NCBI RefSeq assembly: GCF_008727865.1 | Contig: NZ_VTWU01000001.1 | Location: 124,001-188,000 of the forward strand | Direction of reading: 5' to 3' | Length of the DNA stretch: 64,000 bases | Source of the DNA: Hymenobacter busanensis | GTDB taxonomy: Bacteria; Bacteroidota; Bacteroidia; Cytophagales; Hymenobacteraceae | Shown here: piece by piece, positions 31,816 through 40,325 of the stretch | Layout: every line of letters begins with the position of its first letter | Position numbering within the stretch: position 1 is the stretch's first letter | Program-made: the position numbers and the translations under genes | Notes under the pieces: model-generated | Told to the model about the DNA's origin: nothing | Database searches by the model: none | Seen by the model: only the letters and a program-made list of their open reading frames with translations

Positions 31816-32850
31816 TTAGGGAACTGGCGTAACGGACGTCGCGCGCGACGACTCGCGCACCACCAGTTCCGTTGGCACCTTCACCGTACCGACCGGGGCG
31901 GCGCGGTGCTTCCGTTCGATCAGTTCGATGAGGCGCTCGGCGGCCAGCTGCCCGATTTCCTGGGCCGGCTGCACCACCGTGCTCAGCGAGGGCGACAACA
32001 GATCGGCCACGTGCAGGTTGGTAAAACCAATCAGCGACACTTCATCGGGAATGGCCACTTTGCGCTGCCGCAGCGCCGCCAAACAGCCCAGGGCCAGCCG
32101 GTCGGAGGCGGTGAAGAAAGCGTCGGGCCGTGGGTCGAGGGCCATCAGTTCGTCCACCATCTGCCCGGCCTCGTCGGGGCCGAAGGTGCCGTAGCGCACC
32201 AGGTTCTCGTCGAAGGGAACGCCGTACTTCTCCAGCGCGGCGCGGTAGCCGGCCAGGCGCTCCTGCGTGATGCTGATCCAGGGCGGAATGGTGAGGTGCG
32301 CGATGCGGCGCCGGCCGGCCTGCAGCAGGTGCTCGGTAGCGGCAAAGGCCCCGCCGAAATTGTCGGCCACCACTTGGGTCACATCCAGCTCATCCGACAC
32401 ACGGTCGAAGAGCACCAGCGGCAGGTTTTTCTGCTGCAGCTCCTTGAGGTGCGACACGTCGGAAGTTTCGCTGGAAAGCGAAATCAGCAGCCCGTCGACC
32501 TTGCGGGCCACGGCCTGCTGCACGTTGGCCACTTCCCGCTCGTACGACTCGTGGGTCTGAAAAATGATGACGTGGTAGCCGCGGTTGTAGGCAATGGCCT
32601 CGATGCCGTTGATGGCCTGCGAGAAATAGTAGTTGGCAATCTGCGGCACAATCACGCCGATGGCCCGCGAGCTGCTGCCTTTCAAGCTCAGCGCAATCGG
32701 GTTAGGGCGGTAGTTGAGCCGCTCGGCGTATTCCATCACCAGCCGTTTGGTCTCGGGGTTGATTTCATAGCTGCCCCGCAACGCCCGCGACACCGTGGAG
32801 GTCGACAAATTGAGGGCGCGGGCAATGTCTTTGATGGTGATGGTATCCAA
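31816..32850 (-). CDS. LacI-family transcriptional regulator of the pectin locus
   Basis: A 344 aa regulator. The LacI helix-turn-helix reads ITIKDIARALNLSTSTVSRALRGSYEINPETKRLV, with the hinge helix near LSLKGSSSRAIGVIVPQ. A periplasmic-binding-protein-like sensor domain (about 60-335) follows, including FFTASDRLALGCLAALRQRKVAIPDEVSLIGFTN. The start is TTG at 32850, because the HTH begins six codons later and no ATG lies nearby. It is divergent from kduD and copies of an operator-like repeat occur in three surrounding gaps. The inducer is not known; KDG or galacturonate would be sensible. It is probably a repressor, as usual for the family. Confidence 0.92.
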   Translation of the reverse strand: MDTITIKDIARALNLSTSTVSRALRGSYEINPETKRLVMEYAERLNYRPNPIALSLKGSSSRAIGVIVPQIANYYFSQAINGIEAIAYNRGYHVIIFQTHESYEREVANVQQAVARKVDGLLISLSSETSDVSHLKELQQKNLPLVLFDRVSDELDVTQVVADNFGGAFAATEHLLQAGRRRIAHLTIPPWISITQERLAGYRAALEKYGVPFDENLVRYGTFGPDEAGQMVDELMALDPRPDAFFTASDRLALGCLAALRQRKVAIPDEVSLIGFTNLHVADLLSPSLSTVVQPAQEIGQLAAERLIELIERKHRAAPVGTVKVPTELVVRESSRATSVTPVP

Positions 32851-32973
32851 GAGCGAAAACGGTTAAATGCAATTATTGAGACTGGCGGAAGGAGCAATTT
32901 ATGCAGCCTCAAAAAGGAAGGTAAGGCGTAGGGTCGAAAGAAGAATTGGCTGAAATCAGCGCGCTGCCCGAAA

Positions 32974-33002
32974 TGGCAACGTTCCCGATAACGATTGCGC
33001 AA
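32974..33002 (+). promoter_or_regulatory. LacI-type operator candidate, copy 3 (lacI/kduD divergent region)
   Basis: TGGCAACGTTCCCGATAACG then ATTGCGCAA matches copies 1 and 2 except for one base (ATTG for TTTG). The shared identity with copy 2 continues into AATAAAC. It lies 124 bp from the lacI start and 131 bp from the kduD start, so it can control both, including autoregulation. Confidence 0.73.
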
Positions 33003-33132
33003 ATAAACATTGTGCTCATCTTCTTTTTACGCCGGGAGCTATGAAATTTAACAAACCAGTCTGCTGTTCCAAGGTCCCAAAGATGCTCGGATTTCACCGG
33101 AAAGTTACCAAACGCCCTTCTCCATTTCGCAA

Positions 33133-33903
33133 ATGAGCAACGCAGCGTCGTTCGACCTGACCGGTAAAGTAGCCCTCGTGACGGGCTGCAACAAAGGCAT
33201 TGGGCAAGCCATGGCCCTAGGCTTGGCCGAAGCCGGTGCCGACATCATCGGCGTCTCGGCCTCGATGGCCTTGCAGGGCAGCGACACGCAGCAGCAGGTG
33301 GAGGCCCTCGGCCGCCGCTTCACCGCCTACCGGGCCGATTTCAGCCAGCGCGCCGCCGTCGATGCCTTTGTTGCGCAGGTGCTGGCCGACTTCCCGCGCA
33401 TTGATATTCTGGTCAACAACGCCGGCACCATCAAGCGTGCCCCGGCGGCCGAGCACGGCGACGACCTGTGGGACGAAGTGCTGGCCATCAACCTCGACGC
33501 GCCGTTCCGCCTCGCGCGGGCCTTCGGCGGCCGCATGTTGGAACAGGGTTCGGGCAAGATCATCTTCACGGCGTCGCTGCTCACCTTTCAGGGCGGCATC
33601 AACGTGCCGGGCTACGCGGCCAGCAAAGGCGCCATTGGCTCGGTTGTAAAAGCGCTGGCCAACGAATGGGCCGGCCGCGGCGTGAACGTCAACGCCATTG
33701 CGCCGGGTTACATCGCCACCAGCAACACCGAGGCCCTGCGCAACGACCCCGACCGCTCCAGCAGCATCCTGGCCCGCATTCCGGCCGGCCGCTGGGGCAC
33801 ACCCGATGACTTCAAAGGCCCCACGGTGTTCCTCGCCTCGGCCGCCGCCGATTACGTGCACGGCACCATCCTCACCGTCGACGGCGGCTGGATGGGCCGC
33901 TAG
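33133..33903 (+). CDS. kduD: 2-dehydro-3-deoxy-D-gluconate 5-dehydrogenase
   Basis: A 256 aa short-chain dehydrogenase. It interconverts 3-deoxy-D-glycero-2,5-hexodiulosonate and KDG with NAD(H). Visible features are the cofactor loop TGCNKGIGQAMA, NNAGTIKR, the catalytic Ser in IIFTASLLTFQGGINVPGY, and Y-AAS-K followed by GAIGSVVKALANEWAGRGVNVNAIAPGYI. The last element with GGINVPGY is characteristic of KduD. It is the first gene of the rightward locus after operator copy 3, and kduI follows after 54 bp. Confidence 0.92.
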   Translation: MSNAASFDLTGKVALVTGCNKGIGQAMALGLAEAGADIIGVSASMALQGSDTQQQVEALGRRFTAYRADFSQRAAVDAFVAQVLADFPRIDILVNNAGTIKRAPAAEHGDDLWDEVLAINLDAPFRLARAFGGRMLEQGSGKIIFTASLLTFQGGINVPGYAASKGAIGSVVKALANEWAGRGVNVNAIAPGYIATSNTEALRNDPDRSSSILARIPAGRWGTPDDFKGPTVFLASAAADYVHGTILTVDGGWMGR

Positions 33904-33957
33904 ACCACTCCGATTTCGCAACCACCCCAGACTCTTTTCCACCCGCTTTTTCTGCTC

Positions 33958-34788
33958 ATGCACCAACGCCACGCCGCCAGCCCCCGCGAAACCGCCCGAA
34001 TGACGACCGCCGAATTGCGGGCCGATTTTCTCATTGAGCGCGTGTTCGTGCCCGGCCACATCGAGCTGGTGTATTCGCACTACGACCGGATGATTATCGG
34101 GGGCGCTATGCCCACGGGCGAGGCGCTGGCCCTGCCCAATCCCGACAGCCTGAAAGCCGAATACTTTCTCGAGCGCCGCGAGTTGGGCATTCTGAACGTT
34201 GGCGGCGCCGGCCAGGTACTGGTTGATGGCACCCGCTACGAGCTGGGCCACCAGGACTGCCTCTACGTGGGCAAGGAGTCGCGCGAGGTGCAGTTCAGCA
34301 GCCACGACGCCGCCGCGCCGGCGAAGTTCTACCTGCTGTCGGCGCCGGCGCACCGGGTGCTGCCCACCACCCGCCGCACGCAGGCCGAAGCCACGCCGGT
34401 GGAAATGGGCGCACTGGAAACTGCTAATCGTCGCACCATCTACAAATACATCTACGCCGAAGGCATCGAAAGCTGCCAGCTGGTAATGGGCCTCACGCAA
34501 CTGCAGCCCGGCTCGGTATGGAACACCATGCCCAGCCACACCCACGACCGGCGCATGGAAGCCTACCTGTACTTCAACCTGCCCGCCGACCAGCGTGTGC
34601 TGCACCTGATGGGCGAGCCGCACCAAACGCGCCCGCTCTGGATTGCCAACGAGCAGGCCATCATTTCGCCGCCGTGGTCGATTCATACCGGCTGCGGCAC
34701 GTCGGCCTACGCCTTCATCTGGGGCATGGCCGGCGAAAACCGCGAATACACCGACATGGACCCCGTTGGCATCGGCCAGCTTCAATAA
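33958..34788 (+). CDS. kduI: 5-dehydro-4-deoxy-D-glucuronate isomerase
   Basis: A 276 aa cupin-fold isomerase converting 5-keto-4-deoxyuronate to 3-deoxy-D-glycero-2,5-hexodiulosonate. The N-terminus aligns with known KduI through FLIERVFVPGHIELVYSHYDRMIIGGAMP. Zinc ligands are expected in PSHTHDRRMEAY and in the later PPWSIHTGCGTSAYAFIWGMAGEN. The ATG at 33958 gives the same N-terminal length as the Escherichia coli protein and is preferred over an internal ATG at 34000. It sits between kduD and the SusC/SusD pair. Confidence 0.94.
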   Translation: MHQRHAASPRETARMTTAELRADFLIERVFVPGHIELVYSHYDRMIIGGAMPTGEALALPNPDSLKAEYFLERRELGILNVGGAGQVLVDGTRYELGHQDCLYVGKESREVQFSSHDAAAPAKFYLLSAPAHRVLPTTRRTQAEATPVEMGALETANRRTIYKYIYAEGIESCQLVMGLTQLQPGSVWNTMPSHTHDRRMEAYLYFNLPADQRVLHLMGEPHQTRPLWIANEQAIISPPWSIHTGCGTSAYAFIWGMAGENREYTDMDPVGIGQLQ

Positions 34789-34824
34789 CCTCCCCCCTTA
34801 CGTTTTCCCACTCCCACTTCCTAC

Positions 34825-37800
34825 ATGAAACGACACGTACTATTGCTGGCGCCGCTGCTTGGGGTGACGCTGGTAGCCTCGGCGCAGGAGCAGCGCCGGA
34901 TTCAAGGCACGGTTCGCTCCGCCGATAAATCGGAAGCCCTGCCGGGGGTAACGGTCGTGGTGAAAGGCACCACCATTGGGGCTACTACCGACCCCGACGG
35001 CAAGTTCAGCCTGAGCGTGCCCGCTACCGGCGACGTGACGCTGCGTTTCAGCTTCATTGGGTTTGAGGCGCAGGATGTGGCCCTCAACGACCGCAGCGAG
35101 GTGAGCGTGAGCCTGAAGGAAGACCAGAAAATCCTCGACGACGTGGTGGTTATCGGCTTCCAGGAAGTCAACCGCCGCGACGTGACTGGCTCGGTGTCGT
35201 CGGTTAGTGCCCAGCAGATCAAAGACATTCCCGTCAACTCGACGGGTGAAGCTCTGGCAGGCCGCCTGGCCGGCGTGCAGGTGACGTCGAGCGAAGGCCA
35301 GCCCGGCGCCGACATCCGCATTCGGGTGCGCGGCGGCGGCTCGATTACCCAGGACAACTCGCCGCTGTACGTGGTAGACGGGGTGCAGGTAGAAAACGCG
35401 CTGTCGGTGCTTTCGCCGCAGGATATCCAGTCGGTCGACGTGCTGAAAGATGCCGCCGCCACTGCTATTTACGGGGCCCGCGGCGCTAACGGCGTCGTTA
35501 TCATCACCACCAAAGGCGGCCGCGAAGGCAAGTTGTCGGTATCGTACAACGGCTTTGCCGGTTTCCGCCGCGCCACGCGCCTGCTGGACGTGCTGAAACC
35601 CGCCGACTACGTGGACTACGCCTACGAAAAGGCCGCCCTGGCCGGCAGCACCACACTGGGCCAGTACCGGAAGCGCTTCGGTTCGAGCACCTTCCGCGAC
35701 ACCCGCGACTACTCGCAGCCCGTCGGCACCGACGCCAGCGGCCAGCCGATTTTCGGCTACGACACGCTGGGCGTATCGCGCCGGGCCGAGTTCCTGGATT
35801 GGCAGGACCGCGCCTTCGGCCGCGACGCTTTCCAGCAGACGCACAACCTGTCGGTTTCGGGCGGCGGCAAAGGCACCACGTTTGCCCTGAGTCTGACCCA
35901 CAACACCGAAGACGGCATCCAGCTGCGCTCGGGTTTCGTGCGCGACCTGGTAAACTTCCGCTTCGAGCACAAAGCCAGCGACAAATTCCGCTTCGGCTTC
36001 AATACCCGCTTCAACGACCAGGTGATTACCGGCGTGGGTACGTCGAACCAAGGCACCGGCTCGACCACCAACACCCGCCTGCGCAACACCATTTCGTACG
36101 TGCCGCTGGTGCTGCCCGGCTTGGGCGACATCGACCCGGACCTGAACCCCGACGACGACTTCTTCAGCAACTCGGGCCAGCTCTCCAACCCGATTCTGAC
36201 CCTGCAGAACGAGTACCGCGCCGACCGCCGCCGCTTGGTCAACCTCAGCGGCAATGCCACCTTCAATATTCTGAAGAACCTGTCCATCCGCTCGACGCTC
36301 GGGTTCGACAACACCAACACCCGCGTAGAGACTTTCAACGGGCAGTACTCGCCCACGGTGAAAGGTGCGAACTACTCGGGCCTGCCCTTCGTGACCATCG
36401 GCACGGGCAACCTAGTGACCATCAACAACTCCAACGTGCTGAGCTACTCCTGGAAAAAGGACAAGCACTCGTTGGACGCCGTGCTGGGCCACGAGCTGTA
36501 CCAGCAGCGCAACACCACCCAACTCGTGCAGAGCGTGTACATGCCGCTCACGATTTCGGAGGAAAAGGCCATTAACAACATCAACCAGCGCGACCCGAAC
36601 GCGCCCTCGACGCCGCAACCGGCCCCCACTACGGGCCGCCCGGTCGACGCGCACCTGCTGTCGGGCTTTAGCCGCCTGAACTACGCCTACGCCGACAAGT
36701 ACCTGCTGACGGCCACGTTCCGCGCCGACGGCTCGTCGAAGTTTAAGAAAGGCAACCGCTGGGGCTACTTCCCGGCCGCTTCCGCCGCGTGGCGCATTTC
36801 GCAGGAAGACTTCATGCAGTCGATGTCCTCGACAGTATCGGACCTGAAGCTGCGCCTGAGCTACGGCCTGGCCGGCAACAACCGCATCCAAGACTTCCTC
36901 TACGACCCGATTTACTCGACCGGCGGCAACATTCAGTACGCCATTCTGGAGAATATCCTGCCCGGCTCGGCGCCCACGCGTTTGGCCAACCCCGACCTGA
37001 AGTGGGAAACCACCGTGTCGCGCAACCTGGGCGTGGATCTGGGCCTGTTCAACAACCGGCTTCAGTTTACGGTGGATGCCTACACCAACCGCACCCGCGA
37101 CTTGCTCGTGGACCTGAACATTCCGCCCACCTCGGGCTACACCACCCAAACGACTAACATCGGCGCTACTTCCAACAAAGGCGTGGAGTTGCAGCTGAGC
37201 GGCACCGTGGTGCAAACCCCGGAATTCACCTACACGGCCAACACCAACATTGCCTTCAACCGCAACAAGGTGGTTAGCCTCGGCCCCGGCCGCGACGCCC
37301 TCGACCCGCAGTACTCCGGCTGGGCCAGCACCGAAATTACCGCCGACTACCTCGTGCAGGTGGGCCAGCCGGTGGGTCTGATGTACGGCTACGTAACCGA
37401 CGGCTTCTACACCGCCGACGACTTCGACCGCTACGACACCGCCTTGAAGCGCTGGGTGCTGAAGCCGGGCGTGGTAACCGACAAAGACGTGACCGGCTAC
37501 AGCGGCGTGACCGACGAAGTAATTCCCGGCACCATCAAGCTGAAGGACCTCAACGGCGACGGCAAAGTAACACCTGAAGACCGGCAGGTAATCGGCAACG
37601 CCAACCCCAAGTTTACCGGCGGCCTGAACCAGCAGTTTGCCTACAAAGGCTTCGATGCCAGCGTGTTTGTAAACTGGGTGGTGGGCAACGACATCTACAA
37701 CGCCAACAAGATTGAGCAGACTTCTTACCTGCCCAATACCTACCTGAGCAACGGGCTGGCCATCATGAAGGACCGGTACCGCACCATCGACGACAACGGC

Positions 37801-38154
37801 CAGATCATCACCGACCTCGAAACCACCCGCCGCCTGAACCAGAACGCCAAAATCTGGTCGCCGCAGCGCAAGGTGTTCCTGCACTCGTGGGCGGTAGAAG
37901 ACGGCTCGTTCCTGCGCATCAACAACGTCACGCTTGGCTACACCCTGCCCAAGTCGATTACCCGCCGCGCCAAGCTGGAGCAAGTGCGCTTCTACGCCAC
38001 GGCCAACAACATCTACACGTTCACCAAATACACCGGCTACGACCCCGACGTGAACGTGCGCCGCGGTGGCAACGCCGCCCTGACGCCCGGTGTTGATTAC
38101 GCTGCCTACCCTCGCAGCCGCGCCTTCCTGTTCGGCGTGAACCTTTCCCTCTAA
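34825..38154 (+). CDS. SusC/RagA-type TonB-linked outer membrane protein
   Basis: A 1109 aa outer-membrane importer for oligosaccharides. The signal peptide is MKRHVLLLAPLLGVTLVASAQ. An N-terminal carboxypeptidase-like regulatory domain (about 25-105, IQGTVRSADKSEALPGVTVVVKG) is followed by a plug with DVTGSVSSVSAQQIKDIPV, LYVVDGVQ, IQSVDVLKDAAATAIYGARGANGVVIITTKGG. The barrel runs to a final Leu. With the SusD lipoprotein 21 bp downstream it forms the lidded importer complex. Position between kduI and kdgF indicates pectin-derived oligogalacturonides or rhamnogalacturonan fragments as cargo. Confidence 0.95.
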   Translation: MKRHVLLLAPLLGVTLVASAQEQRRIQGTVRSADKSEALPGVTVVVKGTTIGATTDPDGKFSLSVPATGDVTLRFSFIGFEAQDVALNDRSEVSVSLKEDQKILDDVVVIGFQEVNRRDVTGSVSSVSAQQIKDIPVNSTGEALAGRLAGVQVTSSEGQPGADIRIRVRGGGSITQDNSPLYVVDGVQVENALSVLSPQDIQSVDVLKDAAATAIYGARGANGVVIITTKGGREGKLSVSYNGFAGFRRATRLLDVLKPADYVDYAYEKAALAGSTTLGQYRKRFGSSTFRDTRDYSQPVGTDASGQPIFGYDTLGVSRRAEFLDWQDRAFGRDAFQQTHNLSVSGGGKGTTFALSLTHNTEDGIQLRSGFVRDLVNFRFEHKASDKFRFGFNTRFNDQVITGVGTSNQGTGSTTNTRLRNTISYVPLVLPGLGDIDPDLNPDDDFFSNSGQLSNPILTLQNEYRADRRRLVNLSGNATFNILKNLSIRSTLGFDNTNTRVETFNGQYSPTVKGANYSGLPFVTIGTGNLVTINNSNVLSYSWKKDKHSLDAVLGHELYQQRNTTQLVQSVYMPLTISEEKAINNINQRDPNAPSTPQPAPTTGRPVDAHLLSGFSRLNYAYADKYLLTATFRADGSSKFKKGNRWGYFPAASAAWRISQEDFMQSMSSTVSDLKLRLSYGLAGNNRIQDFLYDPIYSTGGNIQYAILENILPGSAPTRLANPDLKWETTVSRNLGVDLGLFNNRLQFTVDAYTNRTRDLLVDLNIPPTSGYTTQTTNIGATSNKGVELQLSGTVVQTPEFTYTANTNIAFNRNKVVSLGPGRDALDPQYSGWASTEITADYLVQVGQPVGLMYGYVTDGFYTADDFDRYDTALKRWVLKPGVVTDKDVTGYSGVTDEVIPGTIKLKDLNGDGKVTPEDRQVIGNANPKFTGGLNQQFAYKGFDASVFVNWVVGNDIYNANKIEQTSYLPNTYLSNGLAIMKDRYRTIDDNGQIITDLETTRRLNQNAKIWSPQRKVFLHSWAVEDGSFLRINNVTLGYTLPKSITRRAKLEQVRFYATANNIYTFTKYTGYDPDVNVRRGGNAALTPGVDYAAYPRSRAFLFGVNLSL

Positions 38155-38175
38155 TTTCCCCAAGCTGCCTCTTTT

Positions 38176-39957
38176 ATGAAATCCCTCTTTCGCCCAACCC
38201 TTGCCGCCCTTGGCATTGTTTGCCTGAGCAGCATTGTGTCTTGCAAAGATTACCTCGATGTGAAGCCCACCGCGTTTGATACGCCGGCCGACATCTTCAG
38301 CTCGGTGAGCGGCGCCAACAGCGCCATCCTGGGCGCCTACGACCCGCTTTCGGGCGACCCCGGCTACGGCAACCGCATCAGCTCGTTCTTCCCCTTCGAC
38401 TCGGACGAGATGCAGAGCAGCCAGGGCGGCAACGACGGCGGCACCACCCGCCGCGGCATCACGCGCTACAGCGCGGCCATTACCAACGCTGACGTGCAGA
38501 ACCCTTGGAACACGCTGTACCAAGGCATCGAGCGCGCCAACTCGTGCATCAAGTACATTCCCGAAATGGCGGGCTACAAAAGCGGGGCCGATGCCGCCAC
38601 GCTGCAGCGCTTCCACGGCGAAGCCCTGACGCTGCGCGCCCAGTACTTCTTTGAGCTGGTGCGCAACTGGGGCGACGTGCCCGAGCCCCGCACGCCTTCG
38701 GCTGCCGGCCAAGATTTCACGGTGCCCCGCGCCGACCGCGGTGCCATCTTCGACCACCTGATTGAAGACCTGGCCCTGGCCGAAAACCTCGTGCCATGGC
38801 GTTCCGACCTCGCCGCCAACGAGCGGATTACCAAAGGTGCCGTGAAGGCGCTGCGCGCCCGCATTGCCATGTACCGCGGCGGCTACTCGCTTGGCCAAGA
38901 TGGGGTAGTGACGCGCCCCAGCAACTACCAAGACTATTACACCATTGCCCGCGACGAATGCGCCCAGTTGATGGCCCGCCGCGACCAGCACGACCTGAAC
39001 CCGAGCTACGAGGAGACCTTCCGCAGCATCAACGAGCTGCGCCCCGACAACAAGCACGAAATCATGTTTGAGGTGGCCATGGCTGGTGGCAGCGCGGCTT
39101 CCGACAGCAAGCTGGGCTACTACAACGGCCCGCGCATGACTTCCTCGCCGAAGTACGGCCAGTCGAGCGGCGCCATTACGGCCCTGCCCACTTACTTCTA
39201 CGCCTTCGACTCGCTCGACGCCCGCCGCGACATTACGCTCACGCCGTACCTCTACGCCAACGGCAGCGACAACCAGTCGGCCACCACTCTCATCAACGTG
39301 ACCGATGGCAAGTTCCGCCGCGACTGGCGCAACCCGCTCATCTCGTCGGTTACGGTGCAAAGCCTCGGCTACAACTGGCCCATCATCCGCTTCGCCGACG
39401 TGCTGCTGATGTTCGCCGAAGCCCAGGCCGACATTGCCTCGCCGACCACGGCTTTCAACGGCGTAACGCCGGTGCAGGCTCTGAACGAAGTGCGCCTACG
39501 CGGCTTCAAAGGCAACGCTACCAACGCCAAAACCGCCAGCACGCCCACCGACAAAGCCGGCTTCTTCCAGGCGCTGCAAAACGAGCGTTTCCTGGAGTTC
39601 GGCGGCGAAGGCATCCGCAAGTACGACTTGATTCGCTGGAACCTGCTCGGCACTAAAATCGCCGAAGCCAAAGCCACGCTGCGCGCCTGGGTGGCCGGTA
39701 CGGCCGGTACCAACATCCCGACCACGGCTTACTACCGCGTGGTAAACGGCCAGTTGCAGTGGGCACGCTCGCTGTACCGCCCCGCGCCCGCCACGGCGCC
39801 TACCGGTGTGAGCAGCGTTTCGTGGAAGGGCTCGGTTACCGAAGCCCGCATTGCCGACATTGCCTCGGGCTACACCGTGGAGCACCAACTGCTGCCCATT
39901 CCGGCGCAGTCGGTCAACACGAACCCAAACCTGAAGCAAAACAAAGGCTACAACTAA
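38176..39957 (+). CDS. SusD/RagB-family glycan-binding lipoprotein
   Basis: A 593 aa surface lipoprotein with a signal ending LSSIVSC, followed by KDYLDVKPTAFDTPADIFSS. The helical scaffold includes WNTLYQGIERANSCIKYIPEM and ALTLRAQYFFELVRNWGDVPEP, and the C-terminal SusD pattern is WPIIRFADVLLMFAEAQADI, ALNEVRLRGF, ALQNERFLEFGGEGIRKYDLIRWN and LLPIPAQSVNTNPNLKQN. It captures glycan outside the barrel and acts as a lid on the adjacent SusC. kdgF follows after 7 bp. Confidence 0.95.
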   Translation: MKSLFRPTLAALGIVCLSSIVSCKDYLDVKPTAFDTPADIFSSVSGANSAILGAYDPLSGDPGYGNRISSFFPFDSDEMQSSQGGNDGGTTRRGITRYSAAITNADVQNPWNTLYQGIERANSCIKYIPEMAGYKSGADAATLQRFHGEALTLRAQYFFELVRNWGDVPEPRTPSAAGQDFTVPRADRGAIFDHLIEDLALAENLVPWRSDLAANERITKGAVKALRARIAMYRGGYSLGQDGVVTRPSNYQDYYTIARDECAQLMARRDQHDLNPSYEETFRSINELRPDNKHEIMFEVAMAGGSAASDSKLGYYNGPRMTSSPKYGQSSGAITALPTYFYAFDSLDARRDITLTPYLYANGSDNQSATTLINVTDGKFRRDWRNPLISSVTVQSLGYNWPIIRFADVLLMFAEAQADIASPTTAFNGVTPVQALNEVRLRGFKGNATNAKTASTPTDKAGFFQALQNERFLEFGGEGIRKYDLIRWNLLGTKIAEAKATLRAWVAGTAGTNIPTTAYYRVVNGQLQWARSLYRPAPATAPTGVSSVSWKGSVTEARIADIASGYTVEHQLLPIPAQSVNTNPNLKQNKGYN

Positions 39958-39964
39958 CGGCCGA

Positions 39965-40303
39965 GTGAGCGACCAGATCCAGCTTTTTGTACCCGGGGCC
40001 GAAATGCCCTGGGTACCCGCCGGAGCCGGCGTGCAGCGCCAGGTGCTGGCCCACAGCCCGGAGCTGATGCTGGTGAAGGTGGCGTTTGAAACCGGGGCCG
40101 TGGGTGCCGAACATCAGCACCCGCACACCCAAATCAGCTACGTGGAAAGCGGCGAGTTTGCCTACACCATTGGTGGCGAAACGCGCGTGCTGCGGGCCGG
40201 CGACAGTTGTGTGGTGCCGGGCAATACGCTGCACGGCACCGCCTGCCGGCAAGCCGGTGTGCTGCTCGACGCCTTCACGCCCATGCGGGCCGACTTTGTA
40301 TAA
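39965..40303 (+). CDS. kdgF: KdgF-type cupin, unsaturated uronate linearisation
   Basis: A 112 aa single-domain cupin, GTG start 7 bp after the susD stop. Metal ligands are visible in EHQHPHTQISYVESGEF and the second cupin motif is GDSCVVPGNTLHGTACR with the last His. Length and motif spacing match KdgF, which speeds ring opening of 4,5-unsaturated galacturonate to the linear ketouronate used by KduI. Its place among kduI, kduD and the pectin enzymes supports this over a generic cupin. No signal peptide is seen, so it is cytoplasmic. Confidence 0.88.
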   Translation: MSDQIQLFVPGAEMPWVPAGAGVQRQVLAHSPELMLVKVAFETGAVGAEHQHPHTQISYVESGEFAYTIGGETRVLRAGDSCVVPGNTLHGTACRQAGVLLDAFTPMRADFV

Positions 40304-40325
40304 GTGCTTCGGCACCTCCTGAAAA

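Noticed and set aside
36412-39360. Long reverse-strand frame of about 980 codons
   Set aside because: It lies antisense to susC and susD, whose own motifs are clear; the composition (Val, Gly, Ala, Arg) is that of a shadow frame.
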